Below are positions 1 through 15,000 of a stretch of 64,000 nt of DNA, piece after piece. The DNA is taken from assembly GCA_018806985.1 (NCBI GenBank), contig JADANN010000464.1:1-64000 (forward strand), written 5' to 3'. How positions within the stretch are numbered: position 1 is the stretch's first letter; the number at the start of each line of letters is the position of its first letter. Below the pieces are notes generated by a model. The model was given only the letters and a program-made list of their open reading frames with translations, was not told the DNA's origin and searched no databases. The stretch comes from Angiostrongylus vasorum (taxonomy: Eukaryota; Nematoda; Chromadorea; Rhabditida; Metastrongylidae). Position numbers and translations under genes: made by a program.

Positions 1-3000
1 CCGGCGAGATTTCTCTTGAACAAACAGTTCTAGGATCCATTAAGGTCTAACTTTTTCAGAAAGCAATACTTCTGATCTCTATCTATCAGAATCCGTCGCC
101 ATTAGGTACCTTAATGGATCGAAACTCGCTAGCTGTACCTCAAAATACACCGAATATCGCAGTATTATAAAGGAAACCGGCGAGATTTCTCTTGAACAAA
201 CAGTTCTAGGATCCATTAAGGTCTAACTTTTTTCAGAAAGCAATACTTCTGATCTCTATCTATCAGAATCCGTCGCCATTAGGTACCTTAATGGATCGAA
301 ACTCGCTAGCTGTACCTCAAAATACACCGAATATCGCAGTATTATAAAGGAAACCGGCGAGATTTCTCTTGAACGAAACAGTTCTAGGATCCATTAAGGT
401 CTAACTTTTTTCAGAAAGCAATACTTCTGATCTCTATCTATCAGAATCCGTCGCCATTAGGTACCTTAATTGATCGAAACTCGCTAGCTGTACCTCAAAA
501 ATACACCGAATATCGCAGTATTATAAAGGAAACCGGCGAGATTTCTCTTGAACAAACAGTTCTAGGATCCATTAAGGTCTAATTTTTTCAGAAAGCAATA
601 CTTCTGATCTCTATCTATCAGAATCCGTCGCCATTAGGTACCTTAATGGATCGAAACTCGCTAGCTGTACCTCAAAATACACCGAATATCGCAGTATTAT
701 AAAGGAAACCGGCGAGATTTCTCTTGAACAAACAGTTCTAGGATCCATTAAGGTCTAACTTTTTTTCAGAAAGCAATACTTCTGATCTCTATCTATCAGA
801 ATCCGTCGCCATTAGGTACCTTAATGGATCGAAACTCGCTAGCTGTACCTCAAAATACACCGAATATCGCAGTATTATAAAGGAAACCGGCGAGATTTCT
901 CTTGAACAAACAGTTCTAGGATCCATTAAGGTCTAACTTTTTTCAGAAAGCAATACTTCTGATCTCTATCTATCAGAATCCGTCGCCATTAGGTACCTTA
1001 ATGGATCGAAACTCGCTAGCTGTACCTCAAAAATACACCGAATATCGCAGTATTATAAAGGAAACCGGCGAGATTTCTCTTGAACAAACAGTTCTAGGAT
1101 CCATTAAGGTCTAACTTTTTCAGAAAGCAATACTTCTGATCTCTATCTATCAGAATCCGTCGCCATTAGGTACCTTAATGGATCGAAACTCGCTAGCTGT
1201 ACCTCAAAATACACCGAATATCGCAGTATTATAAAGGAAACCGGCGAGATTTCTCTTGAACGAAACAGTTCTAGGATCCATTAAGGTCTAACTTTTTCAG
1301 AAAGCAATACTTCTGATCTCTATCGTATCAGAATCCGTCGCCATTAGGTACCTTAATTGATCGAAACTCGCTAGCTGTACCTCAAAATACACCGAATATC
1401 GCAGTATTATAAAGGAAACCGGCGAGATTTCTCTTCAACGAAACAGTTCTAGGATCCATTAAGGTCTAACTTTTTTCAGAAAGCAATACTTCTGATCTCT
1501 ATCTATCAGAATCCGTCGCCATTAGGTACCTTAATGGATCGAAACTCGCTAGCTGTACCTCAAAATACACCGAATATCGCAGTATTATAAAGGAAACCGG
1601 CGAGATTTCTCTTGAACAAACAGTTCTAGGATCCATTAAGGTCTAACTTTTTTCAGAAAGCAATACTTCTGATCTCTATCTATCAGAATCCGTCGCCATT
1701 AGGTACCTTAATGGATCGAAACTCGCTAGCTGTACCTCAAAATACACCGAATATCGCAGTATTATAAAGGAAACCGGCGAGATTTCTCTTGAACAAACAG
1801 TTCTAGGATCCATTAAGGTCTAACTTTTTTCAGAAAGCAATACTTCTGATCTCTATCTATCAGAATCCGTCGCCATTAGGTACCTTAATGGATCGAAACT
1901 CGCTAGCTGTACCTCAAAATACACCGAATATCGCAGTATTATAAAGGAAACCGGCGAGATTTCTCTTGAACAAACAGTTCTAGGATCCATTAAGGTCTGA
2001 CTTTTTTCAGAAAGCAATACTTCTGATCTCTATCTATCAGAATCCGTCGCCATTAGGTACCTTAATTGATCGAAACTCGCTAGCTGTACCTCAAAATACA
2101 CCGAATATCGCAGTATTATAAAGGAAACCGGCGAGATTTCTCTTCAACAAACAGTTCTAGGATCCATTAAGGTCTAACTTTTTTCAGAAAGCAATACTTC
2201 TGATCTCTATCTATCAGAATCCGTCGCCATTAGGTACCTTAATGGATCGAAACTCGCTAGCTGTACCTCAAAAATACACCGAATATCGCAGTATTATAAA
2301 GGAAACCGGCGAGATTTCTCTTGAACAAACAGTTCTAGGATCCATTAAGGTCTAACTTTTTTCAGAAAGCAATACTTCTGATCTCTATCTATCAGAATCC
2401 GTCGCCATTAGGTACCTTAATGGATCGAAACTCGCTAGCTGTACCTCAAAAATACACCGAATATCGCAGTATTATAAAGGAAACCGGCGAGATTTCTCTT
2501 GAACAAACAGTTCTAGGATCCATTAAGGTCTAACTTTTTTCAGAAAGCAATACTTCTGATCTCTATCTATCAGAATCCGTCGCCATTAGGTACCTTAATG
2601 GATCGAAACTCGCTAGCTGTACCTCAAAATACACCGAATATCGCAGTATTATAAAGGAAACCGGCGAGATTTCTCTTCAACGAAACAGTTCTAGGATCCA
2701 TTAAGGTCTAACTTTTTTCAGAAAGCAATACTTCTGATCTCTATCTATCAGAATCCGTCGCCATTAGGTACCTTAATGGATCGAAACTCGCTAGCTGTAC
2801 CTCAAAAATACACCGAATATCGCAGTATTATAAAGGAAACCGGCGAGATTTCTCTTGAACAAACAGTTCTAGGATCCATTAAGGTCTAACTTTTTTTTCA
2901 GAAAGCAATACTTCTGATCTCTATCTATCAGAATCCGTCGCCATTAGGTACCTTAATGGATCGAAACTCGCTAGCTGTACCTCAAAATACACCGAATATC

Positions 3001-6000
3001 GCAGTATTATAAAGGAAACCGGCGAGATTTCTCTTGAACAAACAGTTCTAGGATCCATTAAGGTCTAACTTTTTTCAGAAAGCAATACTTCTGATCTCTA
3101 TCTATCAGAATCCGTCGCCATTAGGTACCTTAATTGATCGAAACTCGCTAGCTGTACCTCAAAATACACCGAATATCGCAGTATTATAAAGGAAACCGGC
3201 GAGATTTCTCTTGAACAAACAGTTCTAGGATCCATTAAGGTCTAACTTTTTTCAGAAAGCAATACTTCTGATCTCTATCTATCAGAATCCGTCGCCATTA
3301 GGTACCTTAATGGATCGAAACTCGCTAGCTGTACCTCAAAATACACCGAATATCGCAGTATTATAAAGGAAACCGGCGAGATTTCTCTTGAACAAACAGT
3401 TCTAGGATCCATTAAGGTCTAACTTTTTTCAGAAAGCAATACTTCTGATCTCTATCTATCAGAATCCGTCGCCATTAGGTACCTTAATGGATCGAAACTC
3501 GCTAGCTGTACCTCAAAATACACCGAATATCGCAGTATTATAAAGGGAAACCGGCGAGATTTCTCTTCAACGAACAGTTCTAGGATCCATTAAGGTCTAA
3601 CTTTTTTCAGAAAGCAATACTTCTGATCTCTATCTATCAGAATCCGTCGCCATTAGGTACCTTAATGGATCGAAACTCGCTAGCTGTACCTCAAAATACA
3701 CCGAATATCGCAGTATTATAAAGGAAACCGGCGAGATTTCTCTTCAACGAAACAGTTCTAGGATCCATTAAGGTCTAACTTTTTTTCAGAAAGCAATACT
3801 TCTGATCTCTATCTATCAGAATCCGTCGCCATTAGGTACCTTAATTGATCGAAACTCGCTAGCTGTACCTCAAAATACACCGAATATCGCAGTATTATAA
3901 AGGAAACCGGCGAGATTTCTCTTCAACGAAACAGTTCTAGGATCCATTAAGGTCTAACTTTTTTCAGAAAGCAATACTTCTGATCTCTATCTATCAGAAT
4001 CCGTCGCCATTAGGTACCTTAATGGATCGAAACTCGCTAGCTGTACCTCAAAATACACCGAATATCGCAGTATTATAAAGGAAACCGGCGAGATTTCTCT
4101 TGAACAAACAGTTCTAGGATCCATTAAGGTCTAACTTTTTTTCAGAAAGCAATACTTCTGATCTCTATCTATCAGAATCCGTCGCCATTAGGTACCTTAA
4201 TGGATCGAAACTCGCTAGCTGTACCTCAAAATACACCGAATATCGCAGTATTATAAAGGAAACCGGCGAGATTTCTCTTCAACGAACAGTTCTAGGATCC
4301 ATTAAGGTCTAACTTTTTTTCAGAAAGCAATACTTCTGATCTCTATCTATCAGAATCCGTCGCCATTAGGTACCTTAATGGATCGAAACTCGCTAGCTGT
4401 ACCTCAAAATACACCGAATATCGCAGTATTATAAAGGAAACCGGCGAGATTTCTCTTCAACGAACAGTTCTAGGATCCATTAAGGTCTAACTTTTTTTCA
4501 GAAAGCAATACTTCTGATCTCTATCTATCAGAATCCGTCGCCATTAGGTACCTTAATGGATCGAAACTCGCTAGCTGTACCTCAAAAATACACCGAATAT
4601 CGCAGTATTATAAAGGAAACCGGCGAGATTTCTCTTCAACGAAACAGTTCTAGGATCCATTAAGGTCTAACTTTTTTTCAGAAAGCAATACTTCTGATCT
4701 CTATCTATCAGAATCCGTCGCCATTAGGTACCTTAATGGATCGAAACTCGCTAGCTGTACCTCAAAATACACCGAATATCGCAGTATTATAAAGGAAACC
4801 GGCGAGATTTCTCTTGAACAAACAGTTCTAGGATCCATTAAGGTCTAACTTTTTTTCAGAAAGCAATACTTCTGATCTCTATCTATCAGAATCCGTCGCC
4901 ATTAGGTACCTTAATGGATCGAAACTCGCTAGCTGTACCTCAAAATACACCGAATATCGCAGTATTATAAAGGAAACCGGCGAGATTTCTCTTCAACGAA
5001 CAGTTCTAGGATCCATTAAGGTCTAACTTTTTTTCAGAAAGCAATACTTCTGATCTCTATCTATCAGAATCCGTCGCCATTAGGTACCTTAATGGATCGA
5101 AACTCGCTAGCTGTACCTCAAAATACACCGAATATCGCAGTATTATAAAGGAAACCGGCGAGATTTCTCTTCAACAAACAGTTCTAGGATCCATTAAGGT
5201 CTAACTTTTTCAGAAAGCAATACTTCTGATCTCTATCTATCAGAATCCGTCGCCATTAGGTACCTTAATGGATCGAAACTCGCTAGCTGTACCTCAAAAT
5301 ACACCGAATATCGCAGTATTATAAAGGAAACCGGCGAGATTTCTCTTCAACGAAACAGTTCTAGGATCCATTAAGGTCTAACTTTTTTTCAGAAAGCAAT
5401 ACTTCTGATCTCTATCTATCAGAATCCGTCGCCATTAGGTACCTTAATGGATCGAAACTCGCTAGCTGTACCTCAAAATACACCGAATATCGCAGTATTA
5501 TAAAGGAAACCGGCGAGATTTCTCTTGAACAAACAGTTCTAGGATCCATTAAGGTCTAATTTTTTCAGAAAGCAATACTTCTGATCTCTATCTATCAGAA
5601 TCCGTCGCCATTAGGTACCTTAATGGATCGAAACTCGCTAGCTGTACCTCAAAATACACCGAATATCGCAGTATTATAAAGGAAACCGGCGAGATTTCTC
5701 TTGAACAAACAGTTCTAGGATCCATTAAGGTCTAACTTTTTTCAGAAAGCAATACTTCTGATCTCTATCTATCAGAATCCGTCGCCATTAGGTACCTTAA
5801 TGGATCGAAACTCGCTAGCTGTACCTCAAAAATACACCGAATATCGCAGTATTATAAAGGGAAACCGGCGAGATTTCTCTTGAACAAACAGTTCTAGGAT
5901 CCATTAAGGTCTAACTTTTTCAGAAAGCAATACTTCTGATCTCTATCTATCAGAATCCGTCGCCATTAGGTACCTTAATGGATCGAAACTCGCTAGCTGT

Positions 6001-9000
6001 ACCTCAAAATACACCGAATATCGCAGTATTATAAAGGAAACCGGCGAGATTTCTCTTGAACAAACAGTTCTAGGATCCATTAAGGTCTAACTTTTTTCAG
6101 AAAGCAATACTTCTGATCTCTATCTATCAGAATCCGTCGCCATTAGGTACCTTAATGGATCGAAACTCGCTAGCTGTACCTCAAAATACACCGAATATCG
6201 CAGTATTATAAAGGAAACCGGCGAGATTTCTCTTGAACAAACAGTTCTAGGATCCATTAAGGTCTAACTTTTTTCAGAAAGCAATACTTCTGATCTCTAT
6301 CTATCAGAATCCGTCGCCATTAGGTACCTTAATGGATCGAAACTCGCTAGCTGTACCTCAAAATACACCGAATATCGCAGTATTATAAAGGAAACCGGCG
6401 AGATTTCTCTTCAACGAACAGTTCTAGGATCCATTAAGGTCTAACTTTTTTCAGAAAGCAATACTTCTGATCTCTATCTATCAGAATCCGTCGCCATTAG
6501 GTACCTTAATGGATCGAAACTCGCTAGCTGTACCTCAAAATACACCGAATATCGCAGTATTATAAAGGAAACCGGCGAGATTTCTCTTGAACAAACAGTT
6601 CTAGGATCCATTAAGGTCTAACTTTTTTTCAGAAAGCAATACTTCTGATCTCTATCTATCAGAATCCGTCGCCATTAGGTACCTTAATGGATCGAAACTC
6701 GCTAGCTGTACCTCAAAATACACCGAATATCGCAGTATTATAAAGGAAACCGGCGAGATTTCTCTTGAACAAACAGTTCTAGGATCCATTAAGGTCTAAC
6801 TTTTTTCAGAAAGCAATACTTCTGATCTCTATCTATCAGAATCCGTCGCCATTAGGTACCTTAATGGATCGAAACTCGCTAGCTGTACCTCAAAAATACA
6901 CCGAATATCGCAGTATTATAAAGGAAACCGGCGAGATTTCTCTTCAACGAACAGTTCTAGGATCCATTAAGGTCTAACTTTTTTTCAGAAAGCAATACTT
7001 CTGATCTCTATCTATCAGAATCCGTCGCCATTAGGTACCTTAATGGATCGAAACTCGCTAGCTGTACCTCAAAATACACCGAATATCGCAGTATTATAAA
7101 GGAAACCGGCGAGATTTCTCTTGAACAAACAGTTCTAGGATCCATTAAGGTCTAACTTTTTTTCAGAAAGCAATACTTCTGATCTCTATCTATCAGAATC
7201 CGTCGCCATTAGGTACCTTAATGGATCGAAACTCGCTAGCTGTACCTCAAAATACACCGAATATCGCAGTATTATAAAGGAAACCGGCGAGATTTCTCTT
7301 CAACGAACAGTTCTAGGATCCATTAAGGTCTAACTTTTTTTCAGAAAGCAATACTTCTGATCTCTATCTATCAGAATCCGTCGCCATTAGGTACCTTAAT
7401 GGATCGAAACTCGCTAGCTGTACCTCAAAATACACCGAATATCGCAGTATTATAAAGGAAACCGGCGAGATTTCTCTTCAACGAACAGTTCTAGGATCCA
7501 TTAAGGTCTAACTTTTTTCAGAAAGCAATACTTCTGATCTCTATCTATCAGAATCCGTCGCCATTAGGTACCTTAATGGATCGAAACTCGCTAGCTGTAC
7601 CTCAAAATACACCGAATATCGCAGTATTATAAAGGAAACCGGCGAGATTTCTCTTGAACAAACAGTTCTAGGATCCATTAAGGTCTAACTTTTTTTCAGA
7701 AAGCAATACTTCTGATCTCTATCTATCAGAATCCGTCGCCATTAGGTACCTTAATGGATCGAAACTCGCTAGCTGTACCTCAAAATACACCGAATATCGC
7801 AGTATTATAAAGGAAACCGGCGAGATTTCTCTTGAACAAACAGTTCTAGGATCCATTAAGGTCTAATTTTTTCAGAAAGCAATACTTCTGATCTCTATCT
7901 ATCAGAATCCGTCGCCATTAGGTACCTTAATGGATCGAAACTCGCTAGCTGTACCTCAAAATACACCGAATATCGCAGTATTATAAAGGAAACCGGCGAG
8001 ATTTCTCTTGAACAAACAGTTCTAGGATCCATTAAGGTCTAACTTTTTTCAGAAAGCAATACTTCTGATCTCTATCTATCAGAATCCGTCGCCATTAGGT
8101 ACCTTAATGGATCGAAACTCGCTAGCTGTACCTCAAAAATACACCGAATATCGCAGTATTATAAAGGGAAACCGGCGAGATTTCTCTTCAACAAACAGTT
8201 CTAGGATCCATTAAGGTCTAACTTTTTTTCAGAAAGCAATACTTCTGATCTCTATCTATCAGAATCCGTCGCCATTAGGTACCTTAATGGATCGAAACTC
8301 GCTAGCTGTACCTCAAAAATACACCGAATATCGCAGTATTATAAAGGAAACCGGCGAGATTTCTCTTGAACAAACAGTTCTAGGATCCATTAAGGTCTAA
8401 CTTTTTTTCAGAAAGCAATACTTCTGATCTCTATCTATCAGAATCCGTCGCCATTAGGTACCTTAATGGATCGAAACTCGCTAGCTGTACCTCAAAATAC
8501 ACCGAATATCGCAGTATTATAAAGGAAACCGGCGAGATTTCTCTTCAACGAAACAGTTCTAGGATCCATTAAGGTCTAACTTTTTTTCAGAAAGCAATAC
8601 TTCTGATCTCTATCTATCAGAATCCGTCGCCATTAGGTACCTTAATGGATCGAAACTCGCTAGCTGTACCTCAAAATACACCGAATATCGCAGTATTATA
8701 AAGGAAACCGGCGAGATTTCTCTTGAACAAACAGTTCTAGGATCCATTAAGGTCTAACTTTTTCAGAAAGCAATACTTCTGATCTCTATCTATCAGAATC
8801 CGTCGCCATTAGGTACCTTAATGGATCGAAACTCGCTAGCTGTACCTCAAAATACACCGAATATCGCAGTATTATAAAGGAAACCGGCGAGATTTCTCTT
8901 GAACAAACAGTTCTAGGATCCATTAAGGTCTAACTTTTTTTCAGAAAGCAATACTTCTGATCTCTATCTATCAGAATCCGTCGCCATTAGGTACCTTAAT

Positions 9001-12000
9001 GGATCGAAACTCGCTAGCTGTACCTCAAAATACACCGAATATCGCAGTATTATAAAGGAAACCGGCGAGATTTCTCTTGAACAAACAGTTCTAGGATCCA
9101 TTAAGGTCTAACTTTTTTTCAGAAAGCAATACTTCTGATCTCTATCTATCAGAATCCGTCGCCATTAGGTACCTTAATGGATCGAAACTCGCTAGCTGTA
9201 CCTCAAAATACACCGAATATCGCAGTATTATAAAGGAAACCGGCGAGATTTCTCTTCAACGAACAGTTCTAGGATCCATTAAGGTCTAACTTTTTTCAGA
9301 AAGCAATACTTCTGATCTCTATCTATCAGAATCCGTCGCCATTAGGTACCTTAATGGATCGAAACTCGCTAGCTGTACCTCAAAATACACCGAATATCGC
9401 AGTATTATAAAGGAAACCGGCGAGATTTCTCTTGAACAAACAGTTCTAGGATCCATTAAGGTCTAACTTTTTCAGAAAGCAATACTTCTGATCTCTATCT
9501 ATCAGAATCCGTCGCCATTAGGTACCTTAATGGATCGAAACTCGCTAGCTGTACCTCAAAATACACCGAATATCGCAGTATTATAAAGGAAACCGGCGAG
9601 ATTTCTCTTGAACAAACAGTTCTAGGATCCATTAAGGTCTAACTTTTTTCAGAAAGCAATACTTCTGATCTCTATCTATCAGAATCCGTCGCCATTAGGT
9701 ACCTTAATGGATCGAAACTCGCTAGCTGTACCTCAAAATACACCGAATATCGCAGTATTATAAAGGAAACCGGCGAGATTTCTCTTGAACAAACAGTTCT
9801 AGGATCCATTAAGGTCTAATTTTTTCAGAAAGCAATACTTCTGATCTCTATCTATCAGAATCCGTCGCCATTAGGTACCTTAATGGATCGAAACTCGCTA
9901 GCTGTACCTCAAAAATACACCGAATATCGCAGTATTATAAAGGAAACCGGCGAGATTTCTCTTGAACAAACAGTTCTAGGATCCATTAAGGTCTAACTTT
10001 TTCAGAAAGCAATACTTCTGATCTCTATCTATCAGAATCCGTCGCCATTAGGTACCTTAATGGATCGAAACTCGCTAGCTGTACCTCAAAATACACCGAA
10101 TATCGCAGTATTATAAAGGAAACCGGCGAGATTTCTCTTGAACAAACAGTTCTAGGATCCATTAAGGTCTAATTTTTTCAGAAAGCAATACTTCTGATCT
10201 CTATCTATCAGAATCCGTCGCCATTAGGTACCTTAATGGATCGAAACTCGCTAGCTGTACCTCAAAATACACCGAATATCGCAGTATTATAAAGGGAAAC
10301 CGGCGAGATTTCTCTTGAACAAACAGTTCTAGGATCCATTAAGGTCTAACTTTTTTCAGAAAGCAATACTTCTGATCTCTATCTATCAGAATCCGTCGCC
10401 ATTAGGTACCTTAATGGATCGAAACTCGCTAGCTGTACCTCAAAATACACCGAATATCGCAGTATTATAAAGGGAAACCGGCGAGATTTCTCTTCAACGA
10501 ACAGTTCTAGGATCCATTAAGGTCTAATTTTTTCAGAAAGCAATACTTCTGATCTCTATCTATCAGAATCCGTCGCCATTAGGTACCTTAATGGATCGAA
10601 ACTCGCTAGCTGTACCTCAAAATACACCGAATATCGCAGTATTATAAAGGAAACCGGCGAGATTTCTCTTGAACAAACAGTTCTAGGATCCATTAAGGTC
10701 TAATTTTTTTTCAGAAAGCAATACTTCTGATCTCTATCTATCAGAATCCGTCGCCATTAGGTACCTTAATGGATCGAAACTCGCTAGCTGTACCTCAAAA
10801 TACACCGAATATCGCAGTATTATAAAGGAAACCGGCGAGATTTCTCTTCAACGAAACAGTTCTAGGATCCATTAAGGTCTAACTTTTTTTCAGAAAGCAA
10901 TACTTCTGATCTCTATCTATCAGAATCCGTCGCCATTAGGTACCTTAATGGATCGAAACTCGCTAGCTGTACCTCAAAAATACACCGAATATCGCAGTAT
11001 TATAAAGGAAACCGGCGAGATTTCTCTTGAACAAACAGTTCTAGGATCCATTAAGGTCTAACTTTTTTCAGAAAGCAATACTTCTGATCTCTATCTATCA
11101 GAATCCGTCGCCATTAGGTACCTTAATGGATCGAAACTCGCTAGCTGTACCTCAAAATACACCGAATATCGCAGTATTATAAAGGAAACCGGCGAGATTT
11201 CTCTTGAACAAACAGTTCTAGGATCCATTAAGGTCTAACTTTTTTTCAGAAAGCAATACTTCTGATCTCTATCTATCAGAATCCGTCGCCATTAGGTACC
11301 TTAATGGATCGAAACTCGCTAGCTGTACCTCAAAAATACACCGAATATCGCAGTATTATAAAGGAAACCGGCGAGATTTCTCTTGAACAAACAGTTCTAG
11401 GATCCACTAAGGTCTAACTTTTTTCAGAAAGCAATACTTCTGATCTCTATCTATCAGAATCCGTCGCCATTAGGTACCTTAATGGATCGAAACTCGCTAG
11501 CTGTACCTCAAAATACACCGAATATCGCAGTATTATAAAGGAAACCGGCGAGATTTCTCTTGAACAAACAGTTCTAGGATCCATTAAGGTCTAACTTTTT
11601 TCAGAAAGCAATACTTCTGATCTCTATCTATCAGAATCCGTCGCCATTAGGTACCTTAATGGATCGAAACTCGCTAGCTGTACCTCAAAATACACCGAAT
11701 ATCGCAGTATTATAAAGGAAACCGGCGAGATTTCTCTTGAACAAACAGTTCTAGGATCCATTAAGGTCTAATTTTTTCAGAAAGCAATACTTCTGATCTC
11801 TATCTATCAGAATCCGTCGCCATTAGGTACCTTAATGGATCGAAACTCGCTAGCTGTACCTCAAAATACACCGAATATCGCAGTATTATAAAGGAAACCG
11901 GCGAGATTTCTCTTCAACGAACAGTTCTAGGATCCACTAAGGTCTAACTTTTTTTCAGAAAGCAATACTTCTGATCTCTATCTATCAGAATCCGTCGCCA

Positions 12001-15000
12001 TTAGGTACCTTAATGGATCGAAACTCGCTAGCTGTACCTCAAAATACACCGAATATCGCAGTATTATAAAGGAAACCGGCGAGATTTCTCTTGAACAAAC
12101 AGTTCTAGGATCCATTAAGGTCTAACTTTTTTCAGAAAGCAATACTTCTGATCTCTATCTATCAGAATCCGTCGCCATTAGGTACCTTAATGGATCGAAA
12201 CTCGCTAGCTGTACCTCAAAAATACACCGAATATCGCAGTATTATAAAGGAAACCGGCGAGATTTCTCTTCAACGAACAGTTCTAGGATCTACTAAGGTC
12301 TAACTTTTTTCAGAAAGCAATACTTCTGATCTCTATCTATCAGAATCCGTCGCCATTAGGTACCTTAATGGATCGAAACTCGCTAGCTGTACCTCAAAAT
12401 ACACCGAATATCGCAGTATTATAAAGGGAAACCGGCGAGATTTCTCTTGAACAAACAGTTCTAGGATCCATTAAGGTCTAACTTTTTTCAGAAAGCAATA
12501 CTTCTGATCTCTATCTATCAGAATCCGTCGCCATTAGGTACCTTAATGGATCGAAACTCGCTAGCTGTACCTCAAAATACACCGAATATCGCAGTATTAT
12601 AAAGGAAACCGGCGAGATTTCTCTTGAACAAACAGTTCTAGGATCCATTAAGGTCTAACTTTTTTCAGAAAGCAATACTTCTGATCTCTATCTATCAGAA
12701 TCCGTCGCCATTAGGTACCTTAATGGATCGAAACTCGCTAGCTGTACCTCAAAATACACCGAATATCGCAGTATTATAAAGGAAACCGGCGAGATTTCTC
12801 TTGAACAAACAGTTCTAGGATCCATTAAGGTCTAACTTTTTCAGAAAGCAATACTTCTGATCTCTATCTATCAGAATCCGTCGCCATTAGGTACCTTAAT
12901 GGATCGAAACTCGCTAGCTGTACCTCAAAATACACCGAATATCGCAGTATTATAAAGGAAACCGGCGAGATTTCTCTTCAACGAAACAGTTCTAGGATCC
13001 ATTAAGGTCTAACTTTTTTCAGAAAGCAATACTTCTGATCTCTATCTATCAGAATCCGTCGCCATTAGGTACCTTAATGGATCGAAACTCGCTAGCTGTA
13101 CCTCAAAATACACCGAATATCGCAGTATTATAAAGGAAACCGGCGAGATTTCTCTTCAACGAAACAGTTCTAGGATCCATTAAGGTCTAACTTTTTTCAG
13201 AAAGCAATACTTCTGATCTCTATCTATCAGAATCCGTCGCCATTAGGTACCTTAATGGATCGAAACTCGCTAGCTGTACCTCAAAATACACCGAATATCG
13301 CAGTATTATAAAGGAAACCGGCGAGATTTCTCTTGAACAAACAGTTCTAGGATCCATTAAGGTCTAACTTTTTTCAGAAAGCAATACTTCTGATCTCTAT
13401 CTATCAGAATCCGTCGCCATTAGGTACCTTAATGGATCGAAACTCGCTAGCTGTACCTCAAAATACACCGAATATCGCAGTATTATAAAGGAAACCGGCG
13501 AGATTTCTCTTCAACGAACAGTTCTAGGATCCATTAAGGTCTAACTTTTTTTCAGAAAGCAATACTTCTGATCTCTATCTATCAGAATCCGTCGCCATTA
13601 GGTACCTTAATGGATCGAAACTCGCTAGCTGTACCTCAAAATACACCGAATATCGCAGTATTATAAAGGGAAACCGGCGAGATTTCTCTTGAACAAACAG
13701 TTCTAGGATCCATTAAGGTCTAACTTTTTTCAGAAAGCAATACTTCTGATCTCTATCTATCAGAATCCGTCGCCATTAGGTACCTTAATGGATCGAAACT
13801 CGCTAGCTGTACCTCAAAATACACCGAATATCGCAGTATTATAAAGGAAACCGGCGAGATTTCTCTTCAACAAACAGTTCTAGGATCCATTAAGGTCTAA
13901 CTTTTTTCAGAAAGCAATACTTCTGATCTCTATCTATCAGAATCCGTCGCCATTAGGTACCTTAATGGATCGAAACTCGCTAGCTGTACCTCAAAATACA
14001 CCGAATATCGCAGTATTATAAAGGAAACCGGCGAGATTTCTCTTGAACAAACAGTTCTAGGATCCATTAAGGTCTAACTTTTTTTCAGAAAGCAATACTT
14101 CTGATCTCTATCTATCAGAATCCGTCGCCATTAGGTACCTTAATGGATCGAAACTCGCTAGCTGTACCTCAAAAATACACCGAATATCGCAGTATTATAA
14201 AGGAAACCGGCGAGATTTCTCTTCAACGAAACAGTTCTAGGATCCATTAAGGTCTAACTTTTTTTCAGAAAGCAATACTTCTGATCTCTATCTATCAGAA
14301 TCCGTCGCCATTAGGTACCTTAATGGATCGAAACTCGCTAGCTGTACCTCAAAATACACCGAATATCGCAGTATTATAAAGGAAACCGGCGAGATTTCTC
14401 TTGAACAAACAGTTCTAGGATCCATTAAGGTCTAACTTTTTTTCAGAAAGCAATACTTCTGATCTCTATCTATCAGAATCCGTCGCCATTAGGTACCTTA
14501 ATGGATCGAAACTCGCTAGCTGTACCTCAAAATACACCGAATATCGCAGTATTATAAAGGAAACCGGCGAGATTTCTCTTCAACGAACAGTTCTAGGATC
14601 CATTAAGGTCTAACTTTTTTTCAGAAAGCAATACTTCTGATCTCTATCTATCAGAATCCGTCGCCATTAGGTACCTTAATGGATCGAAACTCGCTAGCTG
14701 TACCTCAAAATACACCGAATATCGCAGTATTATAAAGGAAACCGGCGAGATTTCTCTTGAACAAACAGTTCTAGGATCCATTAAGGTCTAACTTTTTTCA
14801 GAAAGCAATACTTCTGATCTCTATCTATCAGAATCCGTCGCCATTAGGTACCTTAATGGATCGAAACTCGCTAGCTGTACCTCAAAATACACCGAATATC
14901 GCAGTATTATAAAGGAAACCGGCGAGATTTCTCTTGAACAAACAGTTCTAGGATCCATTAAGGTCTAACTTTTTTCAGAAAGCAATACTTCTGATCTCTA

